From assembly GCA_015657535.1 (NCBI GenBank), contig JADHZB010001695.1, forward strand, positions 58,799 through 122,798: a stretch of DNA of 64,000 nt. Direction: 5' to 3'. Numbering within the stretch: the stretch's first letter is position 1; each line of letters opens with the position of its first letter. This document shows positions 13,301-25,862 of this stretch, in pieces. Under the pieces are notes generated by a model, which saw only the letters and a list, made by a program, of their open reading frames with translations, searched no databases and was not told where the DNA came from. Position numbers and translations under genes: made by a program. The DNA is from Nephromyces sp. MM_2019 (taxonomy: Eukaryota; Apicomplexa; Aconoidasida; Nephromycida).

Positions 13301-14344
13301 TGGTTCTTCATAGTGCTCAATTTGAAAATGGTCTCGTTCTATGATTTGATTAAAATCCTCTACTTTGTAAGAAGAGTTTGGAAAATTGACTAATTTTGTT
13401 AATAGTTTTATATCAATAGCTTCTTTATTGCTTAAAGATACAAAAAATTCTCCCAGAATCTTCATGGATAAATACTGTATGCTATTAACCGAATCAGATA
13501 AAAAGTTTTTCATGATAGGGAGAAATTTTTCTCTTTCTTCTATTGGGCTAGACCTTATAAGGGCTGGTAAATGAATAACTGCCGATTTACGCACTCTAAA
13601 ATCATAATCTTCACAAAATTTTATATAGAAAGGATGTATCCTAGATACAACATTGTCGAAGCCTATAACGTTGCAGATGTTTTGTAAATTGCCGGCCACG
13701 GACATGCGGACTAATGGATCAGAGTCCTCAGCTAGACATCGGACTTGGGGGACAAAAAATGATAGACACACTTCATCCCCAACTGTCTCAGCCAAACCAT
13801 CTAAAAGGTAACTAGCAAGGCACTTTGTATTTTGAGAGTTTGGTCCATTAGCCATTTTTAGTGCTAAGGTAATTATAGGTTGATTTCCCATTTGTCTTAG
13901 GTGGGCTGATAGAAAAAACAGGGATTGACAAGCAGATTTTCGTACCATCCAATCTTGGTCATCTATCAGTTTCTCTATTATTGGTAGGAGGGAAGTGATT
14001 GATTGCTTTACACCCTCCTCGGGGTTTTGCTGAATAAGAAATCCAGCAATGCCGCCAATTTGGTTACATATTGACTTTCTAATGGGTGGAGATTTATCGT
14101 TTGCTAGGTTAGATGCAATTGGTAAAATATTTTTAACGAAAGAAGAATAACCAATTTCATAGGCGCTTTCAAGCAGTGACTTGGCTAAAACCAAACGTTG
14201 AAATTCCAACGGGCTCTTGTAAATCTTTTGGGCCTTCTTAACTGGATCCTTGATTTCATTAGAAGAAAAGAGAGAAAAAATATTAGAGTATGCAAATGCC
14301 TTCTTGGGTAAAACCTCGAGGATTTGGTCCAGGCTTGCAGACAT
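10310..14344 (-). CDS. PPP4R1: PPP4R1-like HEAT-repeat regulatory subunit of protein phosphatase 4 (~1058 aa)
   Basis: Six exons: 14344-12448, 12352-12191, 12127-11404, 11272-11216, 11015-10868 and 10498-10310, with stop at 10310-10312. All phases agree. The first ~560 residues are HEAT repeats with the PP2A-A/PPP4R1 pattern: 'DKSPPIRKSICNQI', 'DDQDWMVRKSACQSL', 'EDSDPLVRMSVAGNL' and 'EDYDFRVRKSAVIHL'. In other eukaryotes PPP4R1 is a scaffold that binds the PP4 catalytic subunit in the cytosol and nucleus. An Asn/Asp/Ser/Thr-rich linker of about 230 residues (exon 3, roughly residues 688-927) separates the HEAT domain from a conserved-looking helical C-terminus ('SEIYTERQSFIYMCDEII', 'DKVDSVRISWAKTL'). 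The 63-base intron 12190-12128 has length divisible by three and no stop, so its retention would add 21 residues. A PP2A scaffold identity is the main alternative; the length and C-terminal extension favour PPP4R1. Confidence 0.82.
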
Positions 14345-17044
14345 TGGTGTTAATAAAAGTTCTATATGAAATAAAAGAGCTTCTCTGTTAAGTAGAAGGA
14401 GGAGGTTTCGTCAATTTTTATAACCTTTCCATTCATCAATAACTAGAGATTTATTCACATAATAATTTATTGCGATTTTCACGGGGGTTGTTTGAATGGA
14501 GAGTACCAGTAGTGTTGTGGAATTGTGAGTTATAGAGATTTGTATAATCTTCCTAATTACTGTCTAAGTTGCGCTTTTGTGTAGTACATTCTTATATGGC
14601 TTAAGTGCATCTTCACCTAATCGAGAATAGTCCCAATCGCATTATTTATTGCTTAGAGGTTTGCAATAGGGTGTCTGTGTGAATTAGGATTGAATCTTAA
14701 GTCTCGAGAAACAAAAAAACATAAGAATGGAGCTTAAAAGCAACTGATTTTAATGTCAGTTTTGCTATATTTATTCTGGCTTTTCACGAGCAACCGTTAT
14801 TAACTTAGAGACAAATTACAAATACTTGAGTGCCATAGAGGCAAATTGCAAGAAAATTGGGGGTGGGATTTGAAAATTCTCAGGCTATAGGATGAGAAGT
14901 AAAAAAAAGTAGAAAGCCACTAAAAAAATTTTATTTTTAATTAAAGGTGTAAAACTTTCAATTGTTGAAGGTGTAGACGGGGTGAACTCAAATGTTGTAA
15001 ATGTAATTGTTACATTTTGGGCAAGCACAGTTTGCCTAGCCGTGAGTGATTGAAAGTGTATATAGTGGGGATAGGCGCGTAAACGAGTAGGGATTTGTTT
15101 TAAGGAAAATTTAATAATGACTGTAATGCAACTCCTTGATATGCGAAAGCACATTGATAAGAGAGTGTTCAACTATTGGTGTCAGTGATGATGGATAGTG
15201 GGTGTGAACAAGTGTCAGTAAGGGTTTGTGTGGGTCTAAATACGTATGGAAAATTGGATGACTGCGTGCAAATGTATGGTTGGGTAGCATAGAATGGGTG
15301 TTAGATAAATGTGTGTACCTAGTTGTAGGTGATATGAAAGTGTGCTTTAGCTAGGAGTTGTTTGGTGGGTGTCATTTTGGTGAAATGTGTGCAAACAACC
15401 GTGGTGTAAGCTTCCAAGTTTGGCGATTAGTCTACTAACGCTATCCAATGGCTAGTGAAGATAATTAAATACTTAATAAGACGAAGTTAATAAATAAATT
15501 GGTTTGTTTATGTGAAAAATTAATACTTGTTGAGAGCTTGTTTGAGAGTTTGTTTTTAAAGATGATTCATGTGTCCCCATTTAAGTAACAGAGGAAGGAT
15601 GATATTGCCTAAGACTTTAAGTAAATTTCTTTTTTAATCTTAGGGAATTTTAAGCAGTATTATGCTAATAATGTTTTTAATGGATTTATATTAGTACTAT
15701 TTAGGATATAATTAATTAAGCATAAAGAATTTATATAAATATACAGATTTTTACCTATTCTTAGCTCGATATATGTATCCTAGTATCCTATCCTTATTTT
15801 AGAGCTAATTCACATGCTTTGTCCTTGAGTTTTAGTATGAATTATTTTTTATAATGTGTATGAGATGCATATATGTTATGTATAATGCCCATCTGCAACA
15901 TCTACTGTTTCTTATAGACTTTTAAATAATTAATGTTTCATGTAAATTGATGTATGGTTCCAAGTTTGTAGATGAAAGTTCGTCTATCCACATAATTGGG
16001 TTTCTGTTCTTCGTAAAACGAAAGCTTTGATAATTTGACCCTGTAGGTCAAACAGATTGAAATCATATGACTAATGGGCTATAAACGTTCTATCATCTTT
16101 TTGTTTTTAAGTGCAATAGTATTAACGAAGTTTTGAGAAACGACTGTTTTTTTAACAATTTAGCTCGTCTTAAATTTTTTAATGCTTTTTACAAATTTTT
16201 ATCAAGTAACTTTTGAAAATTGTAGTTTACTTAATTTAACTTTGTTGTTGATGCAAGAATAATGACCTGTTGTGGAAGCTTAACAAATAATATAAGTTAA
16301 ATGTGTATATGCATATATATATTTATTTATATATATTTGAATATAAACAAGAGACCAAATGCACCAATGACCAGCTCTAAATTTATTATACATAGATTTA
16401 GTAATAGTAAAATTTCTCTAAACAAAGAACTATTTGCTCTAAACTATAGATAATCGAATTGAAAATTGATTTGTAAGTTGAATAACCAAGTAGACTAATA
16501 TTGAGTATAACGAGTTTCTAAAAATTGTTTTTATAAAATATCGATTTGATGGATTCTATTGAGAAAAATATTCATGAGAGTATACGTAATAATTATGTCT
16601 AAATAGTTTACTCTTTACTGAATATATCTGTTCTTGGCCATGATCATTGCTAAGGCAAAATTTTGTATCTATACTTACACACCTGAAGAAATATGCAAAC
16701 ATGCAAATTGAAATAAAGGTATGTAGGATTGTCATGTAATGTCAGTAAGCTTCAGCTTGTGAAAAAAGTCAATAAAAAAAGTGGATTATTTTAACTAATT
16801 TTACATGTCAAATTAGATGAGACGCTTCTAATAGTAAAAATGTGTGTTTATAGATGATGATCAAAGCAATACAAGTGTTCTATAAATAGAATCTGGGTAG
16901 TAGCATTAAAAATTAAAGCTTTAAAAAAAGTCTTCTAAGGAGTTTGTGCGTAATATTTACAAATTTTAAAAAATGGTTGTAATCTTTTGTGTAATTAGGC
17001 GCAAAATTATCAAAGTCAATATGCTAAATTTTTGCTTTTAACAA
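14345..17044. other. Intergenic, 2.7 kb
   Basis: AT-rich with a T/G-rich section at about 15180-15420. Minus-strand open stretches such as 14885-15172 lack recognisable motifs and are treated as chance. Confidence 0.45.
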
Positions 17045-18827
17045 CTATGAATTCTTCAAAGCTTTTGTAAGTTCTTTGATTTCAGAAATAATTTCTTCAA
17101 GATCATTTTCCACTTTATTTAGTCTGTCATTTATCAAATCGTCACTTTCTTTCATTTTCCGCTTCGTGTCATTCGCTTTAGAGCGCCTATGAATCAGATA
17201 GTTATGTAAAACATAAGATTTTTTTAGTGTGTTTTAAGGGAAGGGTAATAGATTATTCAATGTACGTAAATGTGGGAGTATTTTGTATCGATAAGATAGG
17301 AGGTTGTATGTGTAATAAAATTAGGATGTTGTTTAACCTATGTTATAGAATGTTCGTGGTATGGACAAACGTGTGCTAATTATTTTTAATATGATTAATA
17401 AACAAAGTCAGAAAAAGCAAAGTAGACAAATATTAGTATAGCCTTGTGTGAATGAATTAGTCAAAATTAATATTTCGCGTGTTATTGAATATATAAATTG
17501 AAATGTGCAATTGAAGATATCCAAATTTATAAGATATTAAGCATAGTGTTTGTCAATTTGTTGTGTTTTACTTAAGAATGTATTACTTTCCGGTATTTTA
17601 CCTAATATATATACCAATTGAAACAAGAAATAACAGTATTGACAAGACAATTATCTCGCTCAGTGTATCAGCTCCGACCTGTGAGATTGAAGAGCACAAT
17701 CAGTGCAATATTTGAAACAAAAAATATATATAATTAAATTGTAGATCAATCGATGCGTAAATGTTAATGCTTATGTACATGTAACAAAATATAGATATAA
17801 AGAAAATGAAGTAGCTAAATAAACAGTTTCCCTTTCAAAACATGTGTTTAGGTTAAGTTTGATATCAAAGCTTGATCAGCACCGACAAAATTTAATTATT
17901 GCTAGAACCAATATAATACAAAAATATCAATCAAATGCAAATTTATATGGATTATATATACATGTGATATATGTATAGAATCCATAAAAGTGCTCTTATG
18001 GGTGTTTCATAGGCCCTACCTCAAGTGCCTTATCATCACTTAATGCCTTAACATTTGGTGTAATTTTCATTTCCCCCTCTTTACGTGTTCCAGAGCTAGT
18101 GCTTGAGTCAGATTTGGGGGGGACAATCCAAAATCTACCAATATACTTTAGGTACACATATGTGGTATTTGTAGAGTGACCAAGATTGATAACATGATGA
18201 CGAAATCTAATTTTTAATATATAAAAGTTTTCAAGAACTTGATAGATGTACAATAAGCACTAATAAGTTTGGTATAGGTTTGAAATAGGATATCATTAGT
18301 GCATAAAACTTTAAGCAGATAGATGTGAATCTGGGTGGGTTAGCTCAAAAAGATGATTTAAATCTATGTGAAGGGTTTTCAGCCATATAAATTTATCTCA
18401 ATAGATGTCTCTATATGTATCGAACAATAAGTTCCCTAGATTTATAACTTAGGATAATTACCACATAAGTAGTGAAAATGTGTGAAAGCCTCAATATTTA
18501 AATTATAAGCAAGATATAAGGTATAAATTGCAAAAATAAATGAGGCGAATAAATCAGCATTTCAAGTATTTAAGTGGTTTCTTAAACACAAACAATGACA
18601 TCAATTAAAAGTAAGCCTAAAGTAAACTTAGTATTCCTTTTACCATTAAACAAATCTTATATAAAACACACAACTAACAGTTCCTAGAAATACTATAATT
18701 CTTATAGCTATACCTCCTCACCGCATACCTACCTGGGGTGTGTTGAGGCACGATCGACAACAAAATTGGAACATCGTCGACTTACAGTAGCAATGACAGT
18801 TCTTACAAGTTCGAATGCAATTTCCAT
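17045..18827 (-). CDS. OPA3: OPA3-like mitochondrial protein (~166 aa)
   Basis: Four exons: 18827-18733, 18206-18020, 17678-17602 and 17186-17045 (TAG 17047-17045), all in phase. The protein shows the OPA3 plan. It has a short N-terminal hydrophobic helix, then 'THPRFRHHVINLGH' (the family HPRFR motif, split by intron 1), then 'ALEVGADTLSEIIVLSIL', which matches the conserved 'GA..L.E.ivF.va' hydrophobic segment. It ends in a charged coiled coil of about 45 residues beginning 'RSKANDTKRKMKES'. OPA3 proteins are small mitochondrial membrane-associated proteins of about 150-180 residues; their molecular role is still debated. Introns are 526, 341 and 415 bases, long for this window. Identity is well supported by motif order and length. 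Confidence 0.85.
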
Positions 18828-20199
18828 GATTTCATTCAAATTTTATTTCTACTAAGCAGAATAAACAGTGGAGTTAAAGGGGGGTTTCCCATCTATGGTA
18901 TATCTGTATGATTATAACTGGTATGCTTGGATTTGTGTTTAGGTGTGTGTTTGTGTGTGTGGGTGGATGTGCTTGCGTGTAGGTATGATTGTGTATGCCT
19001 CTGTATATGCTTAAGTGTTAATACGCATTTACATTTGTGTCTACATATATTTGTGCTTGTGGATGCTTTTTTCGGGGTATGATTATGTGTGTGTGATGTA
19101 ATTATGTTTAAGTTCATTAAGTGTCTAACCTTACTATTTAATTGTCAAGTAAACAGAAGGTAATTCTAACAAATTAATCATTTTATTGATGAATTGAAAG
19201 AAGAAGAATTATAGCTCATTGAGGAGTATATGATTCATAAAGTATAAATCATAAAGCCTATTATGTATTTATTTATGGTGCTTAAATGTCTAAATTTGTG
19301 AGTGAGTTTCATTGGCTTGTGGGTATATGTATGAGTTGCAGTTCTTCAATATTTCCAAAATAAATATTGTTGTAGGTATACATAAGTTTTTTACCATATT
19401 TACTTTGGTAACCAAAAATTTTTTTGAATCTTGGAAGGCGGGAGGGAGAGAAATTTGAGACAGAGAATAATTGTTATTATATCTAGTTTTGCGCACATAA
19501 AAACACACATACCAACTCTGTGTAAACATTATGCTTAGCATCTTTATGTATTACTATCTATAAGCAGTTGTAGGTAATGTAGCTAATTAGCTGCGTAACA
19601 TAAATAAACCCATATAGTTGTTGAGGAGGTTAGAACGTATTCACGCTTATGTAGGCCTATGAATATGTTTAATTATACATAGACATGCTTATTTATTTTG
19701 TTCACATAAGCGTGCATCAAATTAAAATGTCTGTGTGGTATATTTGCTTTTTGATAATGTGTTAATTTGGGCATACATGAAATTTATCTGAGGTTTGTAT
19801 GCACTTTTTAGCTTATATATATGTATGACTACATATAAATTCCAACAACTTTTTACCAAAATTATTGTTAAATTAAGTTTTATCAAGTTGTTGGATACTC
19901 TTTTGAAGCATGAGTAACTGGTACTTGTATTTGTTCAGTGAATCTAGATAAATTAATTCATTAGATGCGCAATAATTTTATCAGATAATTTGTGAAAAAA
20001 ATAGAATAATTAAATTTAAGTGATGTAATTACAGTAATCATAAGTTCAAAACAAAATTCTAGCTACATATTTCCAACTTATCTTTGGCATACATAATGAA
20101 AAATTCCATAATATTCTTTAAATTTGATAATTTCAATATATATTTTCTTTTAATTCAAAATATAAGATAAGATAAATGAATTCAAATGCATGAAATGCA
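18828..20199. other. Intergenic, 1.4 kb, T/G-rich block
   Basis: Positions 18930-19110 are a degenerate TG-rich block on the + strand that gives a Thr/His-rich shadow ORF on the minus strand. I see nothing else coding. Confidence 0.5.
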
Positions 20200-23100
20200 T
20201 TAAGCCACATTTGAAAAGGCATAGTTCATTGAGCTATTATTGAAAATAGATTTGTGGTCTAGAAAAATTAAAAAAGGACCTTAAAGAAATATTTAAAAAA
20301 GAAAAATAAGAGCTCAAAATATTCCACAACCACCAGTAGTGACATACCAGTCCATAGGCCTAGTTGACCACCGATAGAAGCTAATAAAAATATGGTGCAT
20401 TAATTATCAATGTTAAAGGTATGAGCCATTTAAATATTGCAAATTTTTATGAAACTTAGCTAAATTATTAATACTATAATCAAATATAACCTTTAGAGCA
20501 ACTGATAGCTTAAAAAACGTGTATGAAAACTCAAATTTCAGGTTAAACATGATATATATTGAAATTTTGAATTGTATATGCTTCCTTCGACTTTAAGTTA
20601 TATGAAATTTTAGCAGACTATGAAAATAATCAAATTATCGAAAATTCCCGAATTTTGATGTAATTTCATATTCTTATATGACTCACATATCAAACCAGTT
20701 ATGGTTTGTTTTAAATTAACCCTTTCAATATATGGCCTTCTATAACGATCAATTGAAATTTCTATAAGGCTGTTTTGAAATGAATCGCGCTCAGAGTTAA
20801 ATGTATTAATTTCATCAATTAATGGCCTGCAGAATAAAAAACACTTTAGGGTGAGTAGGGTGAATTAGACGTATTTTTCTTTTTAAGAATAAAGCTAAAA
20901 ATGTATCAAGGGCTTTGATAAACAAACACATTGAACATATAAACAATTAGCATTACATAAATGAATTAGAGTAAGTTGATCCTTTTTGCCATATTGGGTA
21001 CTGAGAAAAGTCAATTTCGAAAATTTTTGTTTTGCAGGGTGGACCACAATCATCACCACATTTTTTAATTGCCTCAAAAATTGAGCAGCCTAGTTCCTCT
21101 GAGTAAGTAGTTTTGGTAGTTAAAGTTCAACTATATTTATTGTTTGATAGTTTAAATGCTTGTACATATTCGAGACTCTTTTTTATAATGTATGCTTTTG
21201 TGCAAAATTCCTTTTCACATCTTTATGACATTTAAACATATTATTCGTGTTTTATTGAACGTATATTTACATACCTTGAAACGCATTACACTTTGAGATG
21301 TGATATTGAAGGTTATCATGTTTATAAGGTAACTGAGATTCCAGATTAGATAAACTGTATGGATTTCGCAGGATAAATTTAATTTACAAAATTTTTTAGT
21401 AATGTATGAAAATTTTTAACTTATGATAAAATACTTCATTGGGTTTGAATAGACACAATAAGCTAATTTGTCTTGTTTATAAATTTCGAAATTTAATTTT
21501 GGTTATAAAAGAGTATTTGCAAATAATATTGAATTTCTTACTCTATCCCACAGCAGTTCTCTGCATATTGGCGTAAGTAGCAAATTGAGTAGCAATCCTG
21601 AAGGTATGTCAAATGAGTCTAAAGGCATATAAACGAACAGTGTTGAGTGTACATGAACAACCAGTAAATATTATTCATTCCTCATTAGTATGTTATATCT
21701 GCATGTGTATTCACATAGACATTTACTTTACAAGGGATATATGTGGTAGGTTCACAAATTCATAAATTTTTATTAAGTTATATCCACATGAATCAACACG
21801 AAAACACCTCCTGTGGAATGGTAATGTTGTTGTAGCATCCTCCATAGCTTTCTGTTTCATCCTCTTGATAAATCTCTCTAATCTTTATCCTACAAAGTGT
21901 ATTTCCAGTGCATATTTGATAGTCTTGGGCCCATGAAATTGAATGATCCCTAAATAAAACCAATAGGTGATAAACTCAACTTTCAAATTGATATTAGTAA
22001 ATTATCGGAATTCGATAATTCATAGTCTAATGCAAGTTATATTAGTGATTTTCCACAAATTGTGCACAATTTTATAGGTCCTTTACTTTTTCAAGCTTTT
22101 GAAAATTTGTAAAAACTTAAGAAATATACGACCTCATTGTAAGTTATGCATGAGAGTTTCTTTTCAAATTTTCTCTGATAATAAAACAAGTAAAATTACC
22201 AATCAAATATACGTATGGCTGAGCCAGCCCAATTTCTTGGATGAAGTTGAGTCACTGAGTCTCTTGATTCTAAGTTTGGGTTGTAGTAAACCTGTGAGGC
22301 TAGTTCTAACCACATTAGGGTTGGTGACACAGTTAACTTTCTACAAATATGTGAATAAGATAAGGATTTGTATTATATACATACATATATACCTTTAATA
22401 AGTTCGACCAAATAGTAAAAAGTCTATATAGTGTGTGTAAAGATTGTGTAAATTTAAACTTTGTACTAAATTATCCAGACTCCTTTATGGAATCTACTTA
22501 AATTCTAATAAAACAGTGCCTAAGAATAACAATTGTTTTATGTTTGAGCATGTTATTTAAAAAGGTGATATCTAGTCACTAAGCTCCAATACAACATATG
22601 TTTCATATATATATATAATTTACTCAAAAAAGTGACAAAAACCACTATTATTAATCTAAATTCAAACCTAACTTAACACTAGGAACATAGAAATGTATAT
22701 TAAATCCTACAGTATTTACATATCATTTCTTTTAAAGAATTCATTATTTGCGTTAAAAATCCCGCATATACCAAACTCTGGAACAACGATTTCCTTCCAA
22801 TACTCCTTGCTCCTACAGTCGACATTTCGATCCGAATTGATTAAGAAATTACAGTTCAACAAAGTTGGAAGTCTTTCTGGTTGTGCACCGGGGGTAATTC
22901 CAATTTGATTATCATTTACAAACTCGAAGCCACCATAAGCCATTATCTTAGAACACAGCATTAACAATACATATTTACTTATAGGTGTAATTGTATGGGT
23001 CTTTAATTAACACAAATTGAAAATTTTGTTGCAAAAGGCAGCAAGTACAGTCACTTCCATTCTGTTTATTCACATTAGTTTACTTCTAAAGGCTTTAATA

Positions 23101-25013
23101 GTTTTAATTAATTTGCCTAAATTCTTTGAAATACTTGCCTCATCATAGGAGATATATAATGGTAGACCATTATCATAATGCTCAATAATTTTGGTTTTTA
23201 TTGCATTTCCTTTATCTTCATTGCAAGGATGAATGTATAACCTATTATACTCAGCTGAAAAACAAAACATATAGTGCACTTTTTAAGGCTTGGTTAGACG
23301 GTGAGACTAGTCAAGCTTTAAAAAAATCATGCTAAGTAAGAGTAATGCTAAAAATTTGGCAATAAATCATGCTGGAGATTTAAAGGAACTCTTATATATC
23401 CTTAAAGTCTTACTGTTAATCGTTGCAACTGTTGTAGAAATACAGCGAAATGGTGCTAAAAGTTCGGGTGACCTGGATTCTATCTCTGCATCATACCTAT
23501 TAACATTTTGAATCGTTAGTGACTAAACAAACTGTATTAATTTTTGGTATCTTTGTGATATATTCATTGTACTAAAATAGAGTTTCTCAAATTCATACTC
23601 AAAGCGCTCAAATTAAACTCAAACCTTACACTAATTCTTCTAACCTCACTTATCTAAAATTTATATGCCATTTGAGAGCTAAGTTTAACGAGAGCTTGGT
23701 GCATTTTTTGAGTTTGCATCAATCTCCAAGCTAGTTAAGTGATCAAACTTACCATAAGGAACATCCACAGTCTAGAGGAGTTGATGGGCAAACTGTTATA
23801 GAAAAATTAAAGACTTCAATGGGTAAAAATGACTTTGTTGTCACTCTCTGAAATGTCAAATAGTCGATAATTTCAGCGTAAATTAAGTATATGAATATCC
23901 CCACTGCGATGAAAAACAACAAAAGCCAAAACAATTTCCGTTGAAAAGTGTTGTGACCATCAAAAAATCTAGTAATTCCTGTTAAAGTTTAGCATTAGCA
24001 CGCTTTTTAATTATTCATTACGGCTGCAAGCACTGAATATGATAATATTGCCTAAAAACCACGCACTACTACGTGCTGGTATTATGCTATTTAGTTTACC
24101 TAGTTAGGTTGCGTGTGTATCTATTTTAATAATTTATGTATCAAGTTTAACAACACGCATAGAATAATTCTGCTTGCTTGCTTCTAGCGCGTTAGCATAT
24201 GTATCTAGAATCGTATTGTTTACGAGTGTATATATATGTTTATTTCTGCATCACTGATAATACAAGTGCCTAGTATAATTGTGTCTCTGATTTAACAATG
24301 TGTCTATCCTTTGTAATAATGTCTATATCTATTTTAGTGTGTTTTAGCTTGCAATTGTTTTGGGGCTAGTTGAGACTATGGGTGCAGCAATAGTGGTTAC
24401 TATATATATTCATTTTTCATTACATTTTTAATGTTTGTAATCTGGGTATGACACAGTAACTAGAGCTTTACATTTGATTAAGTTGCGTAAAGTATATCGA
24501 CATGCACGCATTTTCACTTTTGAATGCAATATTTTAGAATATACTCGAACTAAATTTAAAAAAAAATCACTTCATATTCATTACATTTTATACAAATCCA
24601 CGTGAACACAGCCGGTTGGTAAAATCAAATACATCATATACATCTACACTATGTTGTGAACACAAAAAATCACGAAATGGATAGATTGGTTTTGTTCGCA
24701 CAAGCATTTAATAAGAAAATCACAATAAATAATAATATATACCAACATTGAATACACTAGCCCATATAAATATAATTTTTATTCAAATTTTACCATCTTG
24801 TTGTGATGAATAATCACCCTTGTAAAAGGAGTAAAAGAAGTTATGAACACTTTTTCCGTACGTTTCACTCAAAGGCCCACCCCAAAGCCTAAACCTTCTA
24901 ATTTTTTTTTTAGGTCTTGGCTCGTCTTTTTGATTTGATTCAGTTTGATTTTTATCTTCGTTTTCTTTACTCTTTACCTCTAAAGAGTCGTTATTTTTTC
25001 TATTTTCAGACAT
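20200..25013 (-). CDS. DEG/ENaC (ASC) family ion channel subunit (~555 aa, 14 exons)
   Basis: Exons: 25013-24794, 23978-23753, 23496-23414, 23254-23139, 23061-23014, 22946-22720, 22340-22200, 21949-21808, 21597-21542, 21290-21275, 21096-20957, 20826-20687, 20380-20348 and 20279-20200 (TAA 20202-20200). All phases agree. DEG/ENaC subunits form trimeric, usually amiloride-sensitive cation channels with two TM helices and a large Cys-rich ectodomain. Visible here are a charged cytosolic N-terminus; 'DGITRFF' (family 'HGi') before TM1 (about 89-110, 'KLFWLLLFFIAVGIFIYLIY'); the post-TM1 'FNFSITVCP' (family 'FPavTiC'); about 22 Cys; 'LLNC' and later 'PEFGICGIFN' (family 'yG.CytFN'); 'CGPPCKTKIFEIDFS' (family 'C.ppC....Y....S'); and the pre-TM2/TM2 block 'LISSIGGQLGLWTGPF'. 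Oddities: DG instead of HG, the pore tract G-P-F instead of G-x-S, a 16-base microexon, and one intron with a GC donor (23138-23062). Exons 4-5 and 10 have the weakest borders. Confidence 0.82.
23062..23138 (-). other. GC-AG intron in the DEG/ENaC-like gene
   Basis: Exon 4 ends ATGAG and the intron begins GCAAGT, the classic GC-donor consensus. Every GT donor I found in this exon is in the wrong phase (1 or 2). The GC donor restores phase 0 into the Cys-rich exon 'NGSDCTCC'. Confidence 0.55.
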
Positions 25014-25862
25014 TACTAATAAGTGTTAAATAAAGTTGCATTTATCGGAATAATTGGTTATGAGGATGTGTATGTGTGTATATGTATTAAGCCAATATTT
25101 TATATATATATTTAACATGTCTTATGTCTATGCAGTTTTTTTTGACATGAATATGCTTAGCATGTTTTCACGTCAGTCATATCTATATAAGCAAGTCTTT
25201 CTAATTATACAAGGATTATGTGATACAAAGAAAATAATTAATAAATTCAAAATAATAACTTACTATTTTATGACTCAGCTTATAAGCCAATACAAATTAT
25301 AAACTTCGGGCTAATTCATTCGGAGAAAAAGTTACCTAAAGACTCTTGAAATACTAGGTTTATTCAAAGAGTCTTTGTAACAAAAGATATATTTCTATTA
25401 TTTAAATCAGTAGGAAATTAAATAAATACATTTTAAACATATAAAAATTATATATTACATAATATAAATATTATAGATATATTCTAGCTTATTATAAAGT
25501 TTTATTTACAATATAAACATGTATGCCTAAAATACTCAATCACTTTGCTATTTGAGTACTTTTTATATATAAAGTCATTAACTCTGTTCCAGTTCTTATA
25601 ATATTTGCTAGATTTTTACAATTTCAGAAGCAATTTATTTGAAAATCACATGCTAAAAGTATCACTTCTATTAATAAAAAAAATTTATTTCTTAAGAACA
25701 ATTTAATGAGTATCTTCAAGTTAAAATATTTTGACATAAATATATCTGAGCAATATAAGTTCATTGTAGAAGTTGTTGAGCTTGTTTGTTCTGATTCTTA
25801 TATCGGATGTATGGTAGATAAGTTTATAGTTTTCTAATGCACGTATTTTGAATTGAAAGTTC
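25014..25862. other. Intergenic, 0.85 kb
   Basis: AT-rich spacer between tandem minus-strand genes. A 63-codon minus-strand stretch (25912-25721) continues past the stop of the thioredoxin-like gene in another frame and could belong to an alternative 3' exon, but I found no splice pair that joins it. Confidence 0.4.

Noticed and set aside
14885..15172. Minus-strand 95-codon ORF
   Set aside because: Its composition fits AT-rich drift, it lacks motifs, and no splice link to neighbours was found.
22968..23083. Treating 23254-23084 as one exon with donor AGAA|GTAAAC
   Set aside because: It would leave a 22-base intron before the next exon and break phase. The GC donor at 23138 gives a 77-base intron in phase.
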